Shown: positions 18,642 through 28,274, counted from the stretch's first letter. The stretch: 64,000 nucleotides of DNA from Rhodobium orientis (GCF_003258835.1 NZ_NPEV01000003.1:62001-126000); one strand, 5' to 3'. Notes: generated by a model from the letters alone, not told the origin. Numbers and translations are program-made.

Positions 18642-19571
18642 CTACACCGTCTTCACAGGCTCCGGCGGCCGTTTCTTGCGCAGGGAGGCGATCGAGAAGA
18701 CGGCGAGCGCGACCCAGATCAGGGCGAAGCTGGCGAAGCGCTCGGCCGACAGCGGTTCGCCATAGACGAGGACGGCGAGCGCGAACTGGATCGAGGGCGC
18801 CAGATACTGCAGCAGCCCGACCACCGTCAGGGTCAGCCGGCGGGCGGCAAAGGCGAAGAGGATCAGCGGCAGCGAGGTGACGATGCCGGTGCCCAGCAGC
18901 AGGGCGACGTCCACCGGACTGTCGGTGAAGTGGCCCGTGCCGGTCGCTTCCAGCCAGACGACATAGGCGATGCCGAGCGGCAGGATGAGGCTGGTCTCGA
19001 TGAACAGGCCCGGCGAGGCGCCGACCGGGGTCAGCTTGCGGACATAGCCGTAGGCGGCGAAGGAGCAGGCGAGGAACAGCGAAATCCACGGAAAGCCGTG
19101 CAGGGTCGTCGCCTGGATGACGATGGCAACGACGGCAAGGCCGATGGCGACGCGCTGACCGGTCGAGAGCCGCTCGCCGAGCAGCAGAAAGCCGATCATC
19201 ACCGAGACCAGCGGGTTGATGAAATAGCCGAAGCTGACGGCCAGCACCTGGTTCTGGGCGATCGCCCAGACGAAGACCAGCCAGTTGATTCCGATGATCG
19301 ATGCGGAGAGCAAGAGGCGCAGCAGCACCCGCCGGTCGCGCAGCGCCAGCAAAACCTCGTTGAGGCGCCCGAAGGCGACGAGGAACAGGCCGACGAAGAA
19401 AACCGTCCAGACGATGCGGTGGGCGATTACCTCGCTGGCCGGCACATGGGCCAGCCATTTGTAGAAGATGACCGAAAAGCCCCACAGCACATAGGCGGTC
19501 ACGCCGGAAATGAATCCGGCGCGGATGCTGTCTGCCTCGCTGCTTGGCGCCCCCGCCGTGCCGACCGCCAC
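18642..19571 (-). CDS. rarD: RarD-type EamA family transporter
   Basis: About 309 residues, ten hydrophobic segments in two EamA repeats. GINWLVFVWAI and LSFGY-like FGYFINPLVSV motifs identify the RarD subgroup. The best start is GTG 19571, 4 bases past the cimA stop; no ATG is available before the first membrane segment. Function of RarD proteins is unproven (chloramphenicol sensitivity in Pseudomonas). Last gene of the cysS operon. Confidence 0.85.
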   Translation of the reverse strand: MAVGTAGAPSSEADSIRAGFISGVTAYVLWGFSVIFYKWLAHVPASEVIAHRIVWTVFFVGLFLVAFGRLNEVLLALRDRRVLLRLLLSASIIGINWLVFVWAIAQNQVLAVSFGYFINPLVSVMIGFLLLGERLSTGQRVAIGLAVVAIVIQATTLHGFPWISLFLACSFAAYGYVRKLTPVGASPGLFIETSLILPLGIAYVVWLEATGTGHFTDSPVDVALLLGTGIVTSLPLILFAFAARRLTLTVVGLLQYLAPSIQFALAVLVYGEPLSAERFASFALIWVALAVFSIASLRKKRPPEPVKTV

Positions 19572-19575
19572 CGGA

Positions 19576-21210
19576 TCAGGCCGTGGCGGCGATCGGACGG
19601 ACCTCGCCCCTGGTCTTCTGGATGAGCAGGTAGACGACGGAATCGACCAGCGCCTGGAACGAGGCATCGACGATGTTGGACGAGACGCCGACGGTGAACC
19701 AGCGCTCGCCCGTGCCGTTGTCGCGGCTTTCGATGAGGACGCGGGTGACGGCGCCGGTGCCGCCATTCAGGATACGGACCTTGTAGTCGACCAGTTCCAG
19801 GTCCTCGATCAGCGGCTGGTAGGGGCCGAGATCCTTGCGCAGGGCGATGTCGAGGGCGTTGACCGGGCCGTTGCCTTCGGCGACCGACATCAGCATGCGA
19901 TCCTCGATCTCGACCTTGACCACGGCCTCGGAGACGGTGATCAGTTCGCCGATGGCGTTGAAGCGGCGCTCGACCATCACCCGGAAACTCTTGATGTCGA
20001 AGAATTTCGGCACCTCGCCGAGGACCCGCCGGGCGAGCAGCTCGAACGACGCATCGGCCGCCTCGTAGGCATAGCCGGTGGACTCGCGCTCCTTGACGAC
20101 GCGCAGCAGCTCGTCGAGACGGCGGTCGCCCTTGTCGACGGCGATGCCAAGGCGCTCCAGCTCGGCAAGCAGGTTCGACTTGCCGGCCTGGTCGGACACG
20201 AGAACGCGCCGCTTGTTGCCGACGGTCGCCGGCTCGACGTGCTCGTAGGTCTTGGGGTCCTTCAAGAGCGCGGAGGCATGGATGCCGGCCTTGGTGGCAA
20301 AGGCCGAGGCGCCGACGTAAGGGGCGTGGCGGTCCGGCGCCCGGTTCAGCATCTCGTCGAAGACGTGCGAGACGTTGGTGAGGTCGGCAAGGGCCGCATC
20401 GGTGATGCCGATCTCGAAGCGGTCGGCATATTCCGGCTTCAGCTTCAGGGTCGGGATCAGCGATGTAAGGTTTGCATTGCCGCAGCGTTCGCCGAGGCCG
20501 TTGAGCGTGCCCTGGACCTGGCGCACGCCGGCGCGCACCGCGGCCAGCGAATTGGCGACGGCCTGTTCGGTGTCGTTGTGGGCGTGGATGCCGAGACGGT
20601 CGCCGGGGATGTGCTCGATGACCGTCGTGACGATCTCCTCGACCTCATGGGGCAGCGTGCCGCCATTGGTGTCGCAGAGAACCACCCAGCGGGCGCCGGC
20701 CTCATAGGCCACCTTGGCGCAGGCAAGCGCATAGTCCGGGTTGGCCTTGTAGCCGTCGAAGAAGTGCTCGCAGTCGACCAGCGCCTCCTTGCCGGCCTCG
20801 ACCGCGGCCTCGACCGACTGGCGGATGCCCTCAAGGTTCTCCTCGTTGGTGGTGCCGAGGGCGACCTTGACGTGGTAGTCCCAGGATTTCGCCACATAGC
20901 AGATGGCGTCGGACTTGGCGTCGAGCAGGAGCCTGAGGCCCGGATCGTTGGAGACCGAGCGGCCGGCCCGCTTGGTCATGCCGAAGGCGGTGAAGGCGGC
21001 CTTCTTCGTGCGCTTTTTCTCAAAGAACGCGCTGTCGGTCGGATTGGCGCCCGGATAGCCGCCCTCCACATAGTCGACGCCGACGCGCTCCAGGAGCTCG
21101 CAGATGGCGATCTTGTCTTCCAGCGAGAAGTCGATGCCGTTGGTCTGCGCGCCGTCTCTAAGCGTCGTGTCGAAGAGGTAGAGGCGTTCCTTGGTGGCTT
21201 GGCTGGTCAT
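19576..21210 (-). CDS. cimA: (R)-citramalate synthase
   Basis: 544 residues, TIGR00977 type. The TIM-barrel N-terminal half opens LYLFDTTLRDGAQTNGIDF, with metal-binding HAHND (GIHAHNDTEQAVANSL) and ALNGLGERCGN-like GTLNGLGERCGNAN; the C-terminal half is a LeuA allosteric dimer domain. It condenses pyruvate and acetyl-CoA to citramalate, the threonine-independent entry to isoleucine. The gene starts 3 bases past the GFA gene and is cotranscribed from cysS through rarD. Confidence 0.95.
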   Translation of the reverse strand: MTSQATKERLYLFDTTLRDGAQTNGIDFSLEDKIAICELLERVGVDYVEGGYPGANPTDSAFFEKKRTKKAAFTAFGMTKRAGRSVSNDPGLRLLLDAKSDAICYVAKSWDYHVKVALGTTNEENLEGIRQSVEAAVEAGKEALVDCEHFFDGYKANPDYALACAKVAYEAGARWVVLCDTNGGTLPHEVEEIVTTVIEHIPGDRLGIHAHNDTEQAVANSLAAVRAGVRQVQGTLNGLGERCGNANLTSLIPTLKLKPEYADRFEIGITDAALADLTNVSHVFDEMLNRAPDRHAPYVGASAFATKAGIHASALLKDPKTYEHVEPATVGNKRRVLVSDQAGKSNLLAELERLGIAVDKGDRRLDELLRVVKERESTGYAYEAADASFELLARRVLGEVPKFFDIKSFRVMVERRFNAIGELITVSEAVVKVEIEDRMLMSVAEGNGPVNALDIALRKDLGPYQPLIEDLELVDYKVRILNGGTGAVTRVLIESRDNGTGERWFTVGVSSNIVDASFQALVDSVVYLLIQKTRGEVRPIAATA

Positions 21211-21213
21211 GTT

Positions 21214-21723
21214 CTAGTCCTTTTGACCTGTCGTCCCGTCCGCCGGATGCGTCCAGGTCTCGGTATCCCGGTCGGGATGCTGGTAACTCGTCACTGTGTC
21301 GAGGAACGGAGCTGCTTCCATGTCGTCCTCGGTGCGCTTTTCGGGCAGCGCACAAATCCCGTCGACAAAGGGCAGCTTTGCCTCGATGCCGAACTGAACG
21401 GTGGGCATAATTTCAACCGGACGGTCGAAGGCGCCGATTGCAAGCGCCAGGCCGTCCGGGGCCTCATAGGTGAGCGGCGTGCCGCAGGCGGGGCAGAAGC
21501 CGCGCGTGGCGTGGTTGGAACTCCGGAAGCGCTTCGGCGCCCCCCTCGTCCAGGTGACGCGCTCGGCGTCGACGCTGACGAGCGGGGCGTAGAAATGGCC
21601 GAACGCCTTCTGGCACATGCGGCAATGGCAGATCGAGGCCTCGCCGAGCGGCCCGTCGACGCGGAACCGCACGGCGCCGCACTGGCAGCCGCCGGTCCGG
21701 ATATTTTCCACGGTCTCGCTCAT
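21214..21723 (-). CDS. GFA (glutathione-dependent formaldehyde-activating-like) family protein
   Basis: 169 residues. The zinc ligands are all present: GGCQCGAVRF, ICHCRMC and RGFCPACG. The family was named after Gfa, which binds glutathione adducts of formaldehyde, but most members have no tested activity. The C-terminal 60 residues are polar and Thr/Asp-rich. Middle gene of the cysS-VOC-GFA-cimA-rarD operon. A second GFA gene is at 35688. Confidence 0.88.
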   Translation of the reverse strand: MSETVENIRTGGCQCGAVRFRVDGPLGEASICHCRMCQKAFGHFYAPLVSVDAERVTWTRGAPKRFRSSNHATRGFCPACGTPLTYEAPDGLALAIGAFDRPVEIMPTVQFGIEAKLPFVDGICALPEKRTEDDMEAAPFLDTVTSYQHPDRDTETWTHPADGTTGQKD

Positions 21724-21745
21724 CGTTTCGGTCTTTCCTCGGTGC

Positions 21746-22156
21746 CTATTGCGGCGCGTGGCACACGGCTTCGATGTTGTGGCCTTCGGGGTCGAGGACG
21801 AAGGCGCCGTAGTAGTTCGGGTGGTAGTGGGGTCTCAGCCCCGGCGCGCCGTTGTCGGTGCCGCCCGCGGCCAGGGCCGCCTCATAGTAGGCGTCGACCA
21901 GGGCGCGGCTTTCCGCGCCGAAGGCGATGTGCTGGATCGGCGTCTGCCGGCCGGTCCCCGTCAGCCAGAAAAACGGCTTGCCGTCGACGCCGAAGCCGGC
22001 GCCCGCGAAGGAGCCGGTCATTTCCACGGTGACTTCCATGACCAGCGAAAAGCCGAGCGGGGCGAGCGCTGCCGCATAGAACGCCTTGGCGCGCTCGTAG
22101 TCAGCAACGTTCAGCGAAATGTGGTCAATCACATGGTGGCTTATTGGGCGGCTCAT
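21746..22156 (-). CDS. VOC family (glyoxalase/bleomycin-resistance fold) protein
   Basis: 136 residues, a single vicinal-oxygen-chelate domain: [20 protein letters not shown] at the start and [12 protein letters not shown] at the end, giving possible His/Glu metal ligands. Its ATG overlaps the cysS stop (ATGA, 22153-22156), so it is translated with cysS. Substrate unknown; the link with a tRNA synthetase is positional. Confidence 0.88.
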   Translation of the reverse strand: MSRPISHHVIDHISLNVADYERAKAFYAAALAPLGFSLVMEVTVEMTGSFAGAGFGVDGKPFFWLTGTGRQTPIQHIAFGAESRALVDAYYEAALAAGGTDNGAPGLRPHYHPNYYGAFVLDPEGHNIEAVCHAPQ

Positions 22157-23532
22157 CGCCGTACCTCCCAGGTGGTTCCCTGCGGGCCGTCCTTGAGGAC
22201 GATCCCGCTTGCCGCAAGGTCGTCGCGGATGCGGTCGGCCTCAGCGAAGTTCTTGTCCTTGCGCGCCGTCTTGCGGGCCTCGATCAGGCGTTCGATCTCG
22301 CCGGCGTCGACTTCCGGCTCGGCGGCGGTGCGGGCGGTCCAGTCGCTCGCGGTCTCTTCCAGGAGGCCGATGAGGTTGGCGCTCGCCTTCAGGGACGCCG
22401 CCCCCTCCCCGCCCTTCGCCGCGGCGCGAAGGCCGTGCAGCGCGGCGATCGCCTTCGGCGTGTTGAGATCGTCCGTGAGCGCGGCGACGACGTCCGCATC
22501 GGGCTCGGCCGCCGGTCCGGCATCGCCGATAGCATCGTACCATCCATCGAGGATCTTTGCCGTCTCAGAAAGGCCCTTTGCCGTCCAGTCGATGGGCTGG
22601 CGGTAATGGGTGCGCAGCATGTTGAGGCGCAGCACCTCGCCCGGCCAGTCCTTCAGAAGGTCGTGGATGGTGATGAAGTTGCCGAGGGATTTCGACATCT
22701 TCTCGCCCTCGACCTGCAAAAAACCGTTGTGGAGCCAGTAATTGGCCATCACGTCGGTGCCGTGGCAGCAGCGCGACTGGGCGATCTCGTTCTCATGGTG
22801 CGGGAACTGCAGGTCGATGCCGCCGCCATGGATGTCGAAGACCTTGCCGAGGTGCTTCCAGCTCATCGCCGAGCATTCCAGGTGCCAGCCCGGACGGCCG
22901 CGGCCCCAGGGGCTGTCCCAGCCGGGCTCGCCCTCGGCAGACGGCTTCCACAGCACGAAGTCCATGGCGTTCTTCTTATAGGGCGCGACCTCGACGCGGG
23001 CGCCGGCCTGCATTTCATCGAGCGAGCGCCGCGACAGCCGCCCGTAATCGTCCATGGACGGCACGTCGAACAGGACATGGCCGTCGGCGGCGTAGGCGTG
23101 GCCGTTTTCCACCAGCTTTTCGACCATCGCGATCATCTCCGCGATGTGCTCCGTCGCCCGCGGCTCGACGGTCGGCCGCAACACGTTGAGGGCGTCGATG
23201 TCATCGTGGTAGACACGCGCGGTCTCTTCGGTCAGCTCGCGGATGGAGATGCCGCGCTCGGCAGCGCGGGCGTTGATCTTGTCGTCGACGTCGGTGATGT
23301 TGCGCACATAGGTGACGTGGTCGGCGCCATAGAGGTACCGCAATAGCCGGAACAGGACGTCGAAGACGATGGCCGGGCGCGCATTGCCGATATGGGCGAA
23401 GTCGTAGACCGTCGGCCCGCAGACATACATGCGGACGTTTGCCGGATCGATCGGCGAAAACGCTTCCTTTTCCCGGCTCAACGTATTGTAGAGCTTCAGG
23501 CCCTTGAAGCCGGTATTCTGCCCGTCTGGCAT
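22153..23532 (-). CDS. cysS: Cysteinyl-tRNA synthetase
   Basis: 459 residues, normal length. Class I signatures: zinc-site Cys and HIGH-like loop in [25 protein letters not shown] with the second zinc Cys, HHENEIAQS, and KMSKSLGN. Charges tRNA(Cys) with cysteine in the cytosol. First gene of a five-gene operon (VOC, GFA, cimA, rarD follow with 0 to 22 base gaps). Confidence 0.97.
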   Translation of the reverse strand: MPDGQNTGFKGLKLYNTLSREKEAFSPIDPANVRMYVCGPTVYDFAHIGNARPAIVFDVLFRLLRYLYGADHVTYVRNITDVDDKINARAAERGISIRELTEETARVYHDDIDALNVLRPTVEPRATEHIAEMIAMVEKLVENGHAYAADGHVLFDVPSMDDYGRLSRRSLDEMQAGARVEVAPYKKNAMDFVLWKPSAEGEPGWDSPWGRGRPGWHLECSAMSWKHLGKVFDIHGGGIDLQFPHHENEIAQSRCCHGTDVMANYWLHNGFLQVEGEKMSKSLGNFITIHDLLKDWPGEVLRLNMLRTHYRQPIDWTAKGLSETAKILDGWYDAIGDAGPAAEPDADVVAALTDDLNTPKAIAALHGLRAAAKGGEGAASLKASANLIGLLEETASDWTARTAAEPEVDAGEIERLIEARKTARKDKNFAEADRIRDDLAASGIVLKDGPQGTTWEVRR

Positions 23533-23753
23533 GACTCACCCCTTGCCGGCTGACCGGGGCGTTCGCTTTTCGTCATGGAGTCGAAGGAACGGCCGCAGCC
23601 AGCGTGATCGCTAGCCGTCGATAATCTTGCAAATAATGCAGGTCGCCGAAGTCGGCGTGGCCGTGTTCATAGCCATCGTTTTGCCGATTTCGCGGTGAAG
23701 GTCAAGGCGCAATTGCCGCAGTGCCACCTTTGGTCGCTCCGTGGCACTAATGC

Positions 23754-23768
23754 TTAACGTGGTGTTAA
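23754..23768. promoter_or_regulatory. Perfect CtrA-type box TTAA-N7-TTAA
   Basis: TTAACGTGGTGTTAA, followed by CC, fits the consensus TTAA-N7-TTAA(C) of the alphaproteobacterial cell-cycle regulator CtrA. It lies in the 332-base gap between cysS (start 23532) and the small membrane protein at 23865, 97 bases before the latter's ATG. A GANTC site (23780-23784) follows 11 bases on. No other gene is seen in the gap. Confidence 0.55.
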
Positions 23769-23864
23769 CCGCCATGAACGATTCCTGAATGGCGATCTCA
23801 GCGCGAATTCAGGCGCAGTGCGCTACCCCTTTGGGCGTTCACTGCGTATCAGGAGGTCCAGCAG

Positions 23865-24146
23865 ATGTCCGTTCGAGCCGCCCACGCGATGCCGGCATTC
23901 TCGTCCGAAAGTCCCGTCCACGTGCTTGCGCGCGGCGAGCGCCGGCGCGGCGCGCGGGCCAGCGACCTTGCACGGCTCGCGCTCATCGCCCTTGTGTTTG
24001 CCGCGTTCTTCGCCGGGCCGGCGGCCTATGTCTCCATGGCCGAGAAGGGCAAGGCGCCGAAGACCTTTGCCGAGGCGCAGACCGCCGTCTGCCAGACCGC
24101 CCAGAGCCAGTGCGGCGACGTCGTCGGCTCCATCAAGAAGCCCTGA
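23865..24146 (+). CDS. Small single-span membrane protein of unknown function
   Basis: 93 residues. A basic N-terminal 35 residues is followed by one hydrophobic segment (about 36 to 56, LARLALIALVFAAFFAGPAAY) and a 37-residue tail with two Cys (VCQTAQSQC). The strong AGGAGG 9 bases before the ATG and a terminator after the stop support it as a real monocistronic gene. I do not recognise the family. The CtrA-type box upstream suggests cell-cycle control. Confidence 0.7.
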   Translation: MSVRAAHAMPAFSSESPVHVLARGERRRGARASDLARLALIALVFAAFFAGPAAYVSMAEKGKAPKTFAEAQTAVCQTAQSQCGDVVGSIKKP

Positions 24147-24152
24147 CGCAAC

Positions 24153-24185
24153 AACGGCGCCCGGTTCCCGGACGCCGTTTCTTTT
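24153..24185. terminator. Terminator between the small membrane protein and creA
   Basis: AACGGCG / CGCCGTT outer stem with an inner CCGG-TTC-CCGG stem, followed on the plus strand by TCTTTTCC. Placed between convergent genes. Confidence 0.75.
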
Positions 24186-24221
24186 CCTTCCCATCGAAAA
24201 TTCGGTATTCCGGGGCCGCGC

Positions 24222-24737
24222 TCAGTCGTCTACCCAGTCGGAACAGCGCGGCGCCGGCTGGTCGCCCCAGGGCATGATCGGCACGGTCGAGGTGGAGTTC
24301 TTCGGCGAGCCCTCGATGAGCTTGTCGGAATAGACCAGATAGACGATGACGTTGCGCTTCAGGTCGCAGCCGCGCACGATGCGCATCTTCTTGAAGAACA
24401 GCGAGCGGCGCTCGCGGAACATCTCGTCGCCCTGCTCGAACTTCTCCTTGAAGGTGATCGGCCCGACCTGGCGGCAGGCGAGCGAGATGTCCGAGACCTC
24501 TTCGGCAACGCCCAGCATGCCCGAGACACCGCCCTTTTCGGGCACCGAATAATGGCAGGCGACGCCGTCGATCAGCGGGTCGTCGAGGCCGTAGACCGCC
24601 AGCTTGTGGTCCGGCGTCAGCATCTTCCAGACGGTCGACTTCTTGAAGATCAGGTCGGGCTCTGCGGCAAGCGCGGGGGCGGCGACCGCGGCGGCGACAA
24701 TGGCGGCCAGCAGTCCCTTCATCATGTTTCGAAACAT
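24222..24737 (-). CDS. creA: CreA family periplasmic protein
   Basis: 171 residues from ATG 24737 (AGAGGA upstream), with a signal peptide ending APALA-A. CreA hallmarks: DPLIDGVACHYS, GVAEEVSDISLACRQVG, and FFKKMRIVRGCDLKRNVIVYLVYSDKL (three conserved Cys). The family is widespread and its role is unknown. It lies 143 bases after the MBL-fold gene, so it may or may not belong to the homogentisate operon. Confidence 0.9.
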   Translation of the reverse strand: MFRNMMKGLLAAIVAAAVAAPALAAEPDLIFKKSTVWKMLTPDHKLAVYGLDDPLIDGVACHYSVPEKGGVSGMLGVAEEVSDISLACRQVGPITFKEKFEQGDEMFRERRSLFFKKMRIVRGCDLKRNVIVYLVYSDKLIEGSPKNSTSTVPIMPWGDQPAPRCSDWVDD

Positions 24738-24880
24738 GGACAATCCTCTCTTAATGGAAATCACTGCAAGGAGAACCGATTGGCGGCCAACCGGTTCCCT
24801 CAGGTCAGCATCCCATATGGGACCGCCCAATGACGTTTGCGAGACGGGCGACGCGTTGACGCCCCATCCGTGCCGATCGC

Positions 24881-25831
24881 TCAGCCCTGCAGTTCGGCCC
24901 ACATCTCCTGGTCGCGTTCCGCCGTCCAGATGCGCGGATGGGCGATGCCCGAGGCCTCATCATAGGCGCGGGCGACGTTGAAGGGCAGGCAGTGCTCGTA
25001 GATGGCGTAGGAGCCGAAGCGCGGATCCATCTCCGCCCGGCAGGCCTCGAACGCCTCCTTCATCGTCATCTTCTTGGCGACGGCCGACGACACCGAGCCA
25101 TAAAGCGCGGCGAGAAAGTCACGGGTCAGCGCGACCGCCTCGTGGACCTGGTCCGACGAGGTCAGGGCATCGCCCCTGCCCGGCACCAGCGCCTTGGGGT
25201 TCATCTGGGCGAGGCGCTCCAGCGTCTTCGGCCAGTCCTGAAGGTGCGCATCGCCGCAATAGCAGGCCGAGTGATATTCGACGAGGTCGCCGGAATACAT
25301 GACGTCGGAATCCGGCACCCAGGCGACGATGTCGCCCATGGTGTGGCCGCGGCCGAGATGGATCAGACGCACCTCGCGGCTGCCGAGGAAGACCGACATG
25401 GAGGTGGCGAAGGTCGCCGTCGGCCAGGTCAGGCCCGGAATGCTCTCGGCATTCTGGAAGAGGCGCGGGAAGCGGCCGTATTCGGAATCCCAGTCCTCCT
25501 GGCCGCGTTCGACGATCAGCGAGCGCGTGAGATCCGAGGCAATGGTCTCGGACGCATGGTAGGCCGAGGCGCCGAGCACGCGCACGGCGTGGTAGTGCGA
25601 CAGCACCACGTATTTGACCGGCTTGTCGGTGACGGAGCGGATCTTCTCGATCACCTTGTCCGCCATCGCCGGCGTTGCCTGGGTGTCGATGACCATGACG
25701 GAGTCGTCGCCGATGATGACGCCGGTATTGGGGTCGCCCTCGGCGGTGAAGGCATAGAGGTCGCGGCCGATCTCGGTGAAGCTGACGTTCTTTTCTTCCA
25801 TGTCGCCGACGGAGGCGAAGGCTTTGGCCAT
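24881..25831 (-). CDS. MBL-fold hydrolase-like protein with a changed metal motif
   Basis: 316 residues, metallo-beta-lactamase fold (GVIIGDDSVMVIDTQATP at the start, GRGHTMGDIVAWVP, MYSGDLVEYHS). The HxHxDH motif reads SHYHAVR: His79 and His81 remain but the Asp and His of the second metal site are Val83 and Arg84. It lies directly after the FAH-family gene (48 bases), within the homogentisate/tyrosine locus. It may hydrolyse an acyl or lactone intermediate using one metal; this is inference. Confidence 0.85.
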   Translation of the reverse strand: MAKAFASVGDMEEKNVSFTEIGRDLYAFTAEGDPNTGVIIGDDSVMVIDTQATPAMADKVIEKIRSVTDKPVKYVVLSHYHAVRVLGASAYHASETIASDLTRSLIVERGQEDWDSEYGRFPRLFQNAESIPGLTWPTATFATSMSVFLGSREVRLIHLGRGHTMGDIVAWVPDSDVMYSGDLVEYHSACYCGDAHLQDWPKTLERLAQMNPKALVPGRGDALTSSDQVHEAVALTRDFLAALYGSVSSAVAKKMTMKEAFEACRAEMDPRFGSYAIYEHCLPFNVARAYDEASGIAHPRIWTAERDQEMWAELQG

Positions 25832-25879
25832 GGGGCTGTTCCTTTTTTGTGACGTTCGGCAGGCTGGAGGCGTCTCTGC

Positions 25880-26908
25880 CTATTCTGATCTGTTCCGGAC
25901 CCACTGAACCACGGTCTGATCGATGGCGCCGAAGATGCTGTTGTCGTTGTCGTCGCGCATGTCGATACTGACCCGGTCGCCGACGCGCATGAAGGGGGTC
26001 GACGGCTTGCCGTCGGCAATGGTCTCGATCATGCGGATTTCCGCAATGCAGGAATAGCCGACGCCGCCGTCCCTGACAGGGCGCCCGGCGCCGCCGTCGA
26101 CGTCGCGGTTGGAGACCGTGCCGGAGCCGATGATGGTGCCGGCGGCGAGCGGCCGCGTGCGGGCGGCGTGGGCGATCAGCTTCGGGAATTCGAAGGTCAT
26201 GTCGACGTCGCAGCGCGGGCGCCCGAAGATCTCGCCGTTGTAGTCGACCCGCATCGGCAGCTTGATCTTGCCGCCGTCCCAGGCCTCGCCGAGCGCATCG
26301 GGCGTCACGGCGACCGGGGAGAAGGCCGAGGAGGGTTTTGATTGGAAAAACCCAAAGCCCTTGCCGAGTTCGCCGGGGATGAGGCCGCGCAGGCTGATGT
26401 CGTTGACCAGCATGACGAGCTTGATGTGGCCGGCTGCTGCGTCCTCCGCCACGCCCATCGGCACGTCGTCGGTGACGACCGCGACCTCGGCCTCGAAATC
26501 GAGGCCCCAGGCCTCGTTGAGAAGCGGGATCGCCTCGCGCGGGCCGATGAAACTGTCGGAGCCGCCCTGATACATCAGCGGATCGGACCAGAAGCTATCG
26601 GGGAGCACCGCGCCGCGGGCCTGGCGGACGAGCTGGACGTGGTTCACATAGGCCGAGCCGTCGGCCCATTGGTAGGCGCGCGGCAGCGGCGAGAGGCACG
26701 CCGCTTCGTCGAAGTCCATGCCCTCGATCTGGCCGAGGAGCAGCCGGTCGGCGAGGTCCGCAAGGCCGGGCTCGGCCGCCGCCCAGTCGTCGAGGGCGGC
26801 CTGCAGGGTGCCGGCAACGGCGCCGGCAGGGGTGTAGCGGGAAAGATCGTCGGTGACGACGACGAGCTGGCCGTCGCGGGTTCCGTCTCTAAGGCTTGCG
26901 AGTTTCAT
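25880..26908 (-). CDS. fahA: Fumarylacetoacetate hydrolase family protein
   Basis: 342 residues from ATG 26908. The core is LDFEAEVAVVTDDVP (metal-binding Glu residues), LVNDISLRG and GTIIGSGTVSN. Position between homogentisate dioxygenase and the MBL gene, with maleylacetoacetate isomerase across the promoter, makes it the likely fumarylacetoacetase that yields fumarate and acetoacetate, the last step of tyrosine catabolism. The symbol rests on context; the family also holds other C-C hydrolases. Confidence 0.88.
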   Translation of the reverse strand: MKLASLRDGTRDGQLVVVTDDLSRYTPAGAVAGTLQAALDDWAAAEPGLADLADRLLLGQIEGMDFDEAACLSPLPRAYQWADGSAYVNHVQLVRQARGAVLPDSFWSDPLMYQGGSDSFIGPREAIPLLNEAWGLDFEAEVAVVTDDVPMGVAEDAAAGHIKLVMLVNDISLRGLIPGELGKGFGFFQSKPSSAFSPVAVTPDALGEAWDGGKIKLPMRVDYNGEIFGRPRCDVDMTFEFPKLIAHAARTRPLAAGTIIGSGTVSNRDVDGGAGRPVRDGGVGYSCIAEIRMIETIADGKPSTPFMRVGDRVSIDMRDDNDNSIFGAIDQTVVQWVRNRSE

Positions 26909-26981
26909 CGGGCACCAATGTTGTTCTTGGGTCGGGCGGAGGACACCCGCGGAATGCGCCGGGATGGCGTTTCGTTCCCGA

Positions 26982-28151
26982 TCACTCGGCGGCCTTCGGG
27001 CGCGCCGGCGGGCGGACCGGGCCGTCTGCCACGTTCCAGGAGCGGGCGTAGTCCTTGAACTCGGTCGCCTGGGCGCCAGCACCGGGCGTCAGCGGATCGC
27101 GGGTGTCGATCATCACCGCATATTCGTCGGTCATCGGCTTGGACTGCTCGTACATGCGCGACAGGGCCTTGGGGTGCGGGCCGTGTGTGAAGCCGCAGGG
27201 GTGGAAGGTCATCATGCCCGGATGGATGTTGTCGCGGCTGAAGAAATCGCCGTCATGGTAGAAGATGACCTCGTCATAGTCGTCATTGTTGTGAAAGAAC
27301 GGCACCTTCAGCGCGCCCGGGTCGGTCTCGAAGGGGCGCGGCACGAAGGTGCAGATGACGAAGCGGCCGGCGACCCAGGTCGAGTGGGCCGAGGGCGGCA
27401 GGTGATAGCGGTGGGACATCAGCGGGCGGATGTCGGTCACGTTCAGCCGGACCACCGAGAGATCACCGTGCCAGCCGACGGCATCGAGCGGGTTGAACGG
27501 ATAGATGACGGTGGAGACCTCGCCCATGCGCTTGATGAGGACGTGCCACTCGCTCTCGTCCTGCTGGGCCTTGAAGGCGTCGTCGATGACCGGCGTGTCG
27601 AGGATCGCCTCGTCATAGACGGCATGGCGGCCGACCATGCCGCGGTCCGGCGTGCGATAGGTCGTGCCGGTGGCCTCCACGGCGAGCAGCATCACCGGCT
27701 CGTCGGGCACGATGCGCCACATGGTGGAGCGCGGCAGCACGATGTAGTCGCCCTTGCCGAAGCGCAAATGGCCGTAGTCGCAATAGAGCGAGCCGGAACC
27801 GGCGTGGATGAACAGCAGTTCGTCGCCGTCGCCGTTGCGCAGCAGGTAGTCCATCGGCTTTGCCACCCGCCACAGCCGGATCAGCGTCGACGCATTGGAC
27901 AGCACCGCCGGTGCGTCCCAAAGCGTCTCGCCGCACTCCGTCAGCGTGTTGAGGTCGAAGGCGCGCGGGCGCAGAGGGCCTGACCAGTTGGTCCAGCCGG
28001 TTGGCGCATGGCAGTGATACATCATCGTCGCCGGGCCGAAAAAACCTTCCTTGCCGAGCTCGCGCTCGAAGGTGCCCTCCGGCAGGTCGACATGGGCCTG
28101 GCGCGACGCGGCGCCCTCGATGCGCGGAAACGAGATGTAGTTGGACGACAT
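26982..28151 (-). CDS. hmgA: Homogentisate 1,2-dioxygenase
   Basis: 389 residues from ATG 28151. Cupin-type ring-cleavage enzyme: the iron-site region is DDYDEVIFYHDGDF with HPGMMTFHPCGFTHGPHP, and RIVPDEPVMLL and WHGDLSVVRLNV are typical of the bacterial enzymes. It opens homogentisate to maleylacetoacetate. First gene of hmgA-FAH-MBL; transcribed away from a MarR gene, with a palindrome between them. Confidence 0.92.
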   Translation of the reverse strand: MSSNYISFPRIEGAASRQAHVDLPEGTFERELGKEGFFGPATMMYHCHAPTGWTNWSGPLRPRAFDLNTLTECGETLWDAPAVLSNASTLIRLWRVAKPMDYLLRNGDGDELLFIHAGSGSLYCDYGHLRFGKGDYIVLPRSTMWRIVPDEPVMLLAVEATGTTYRTPDRGMVGRHAVYDEAILDTPVIDDAFKAQQDESEWHVLIKRMGEVSTVIYPFNPLDAVGWHGDLSVVRLNVTDIRPLMSHRYHLPPSAHSTWVAGRFVICTFVPRPFETDPGALKVPFFHNNDDYDEVIFYHDGDFFSRDNIHPGMMTFHPCGFTHGPHPKALSRMYEQSKPMTDEYAVMIDTRDPLTPGAGAQATEFKDYARSWNVADGPVRPPARPKAAE

Positions 28152-28274
28152 TGTCCCCTCCCTTTTTGCCCTCGTTGGCGGGGCCCTGCTGTTGCCGGGC
28201 CCTTGGTCGCCGCCGGTCTTTGCCGGCTTTGGCGCGCCGCCCGACGGGCCGCGGCGCCTTGACGCACCTCGATA

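Noticed and set aside
19510-22032. An 840-codon open frame on the plus strand opposite cimA and its neighbours
   Set aside because: High GC content leaves long antisense frames open. The minus strand carries well-conserved cimA, GFA and VOC genes here, while the plus frame shows no known motif and a biased composition.
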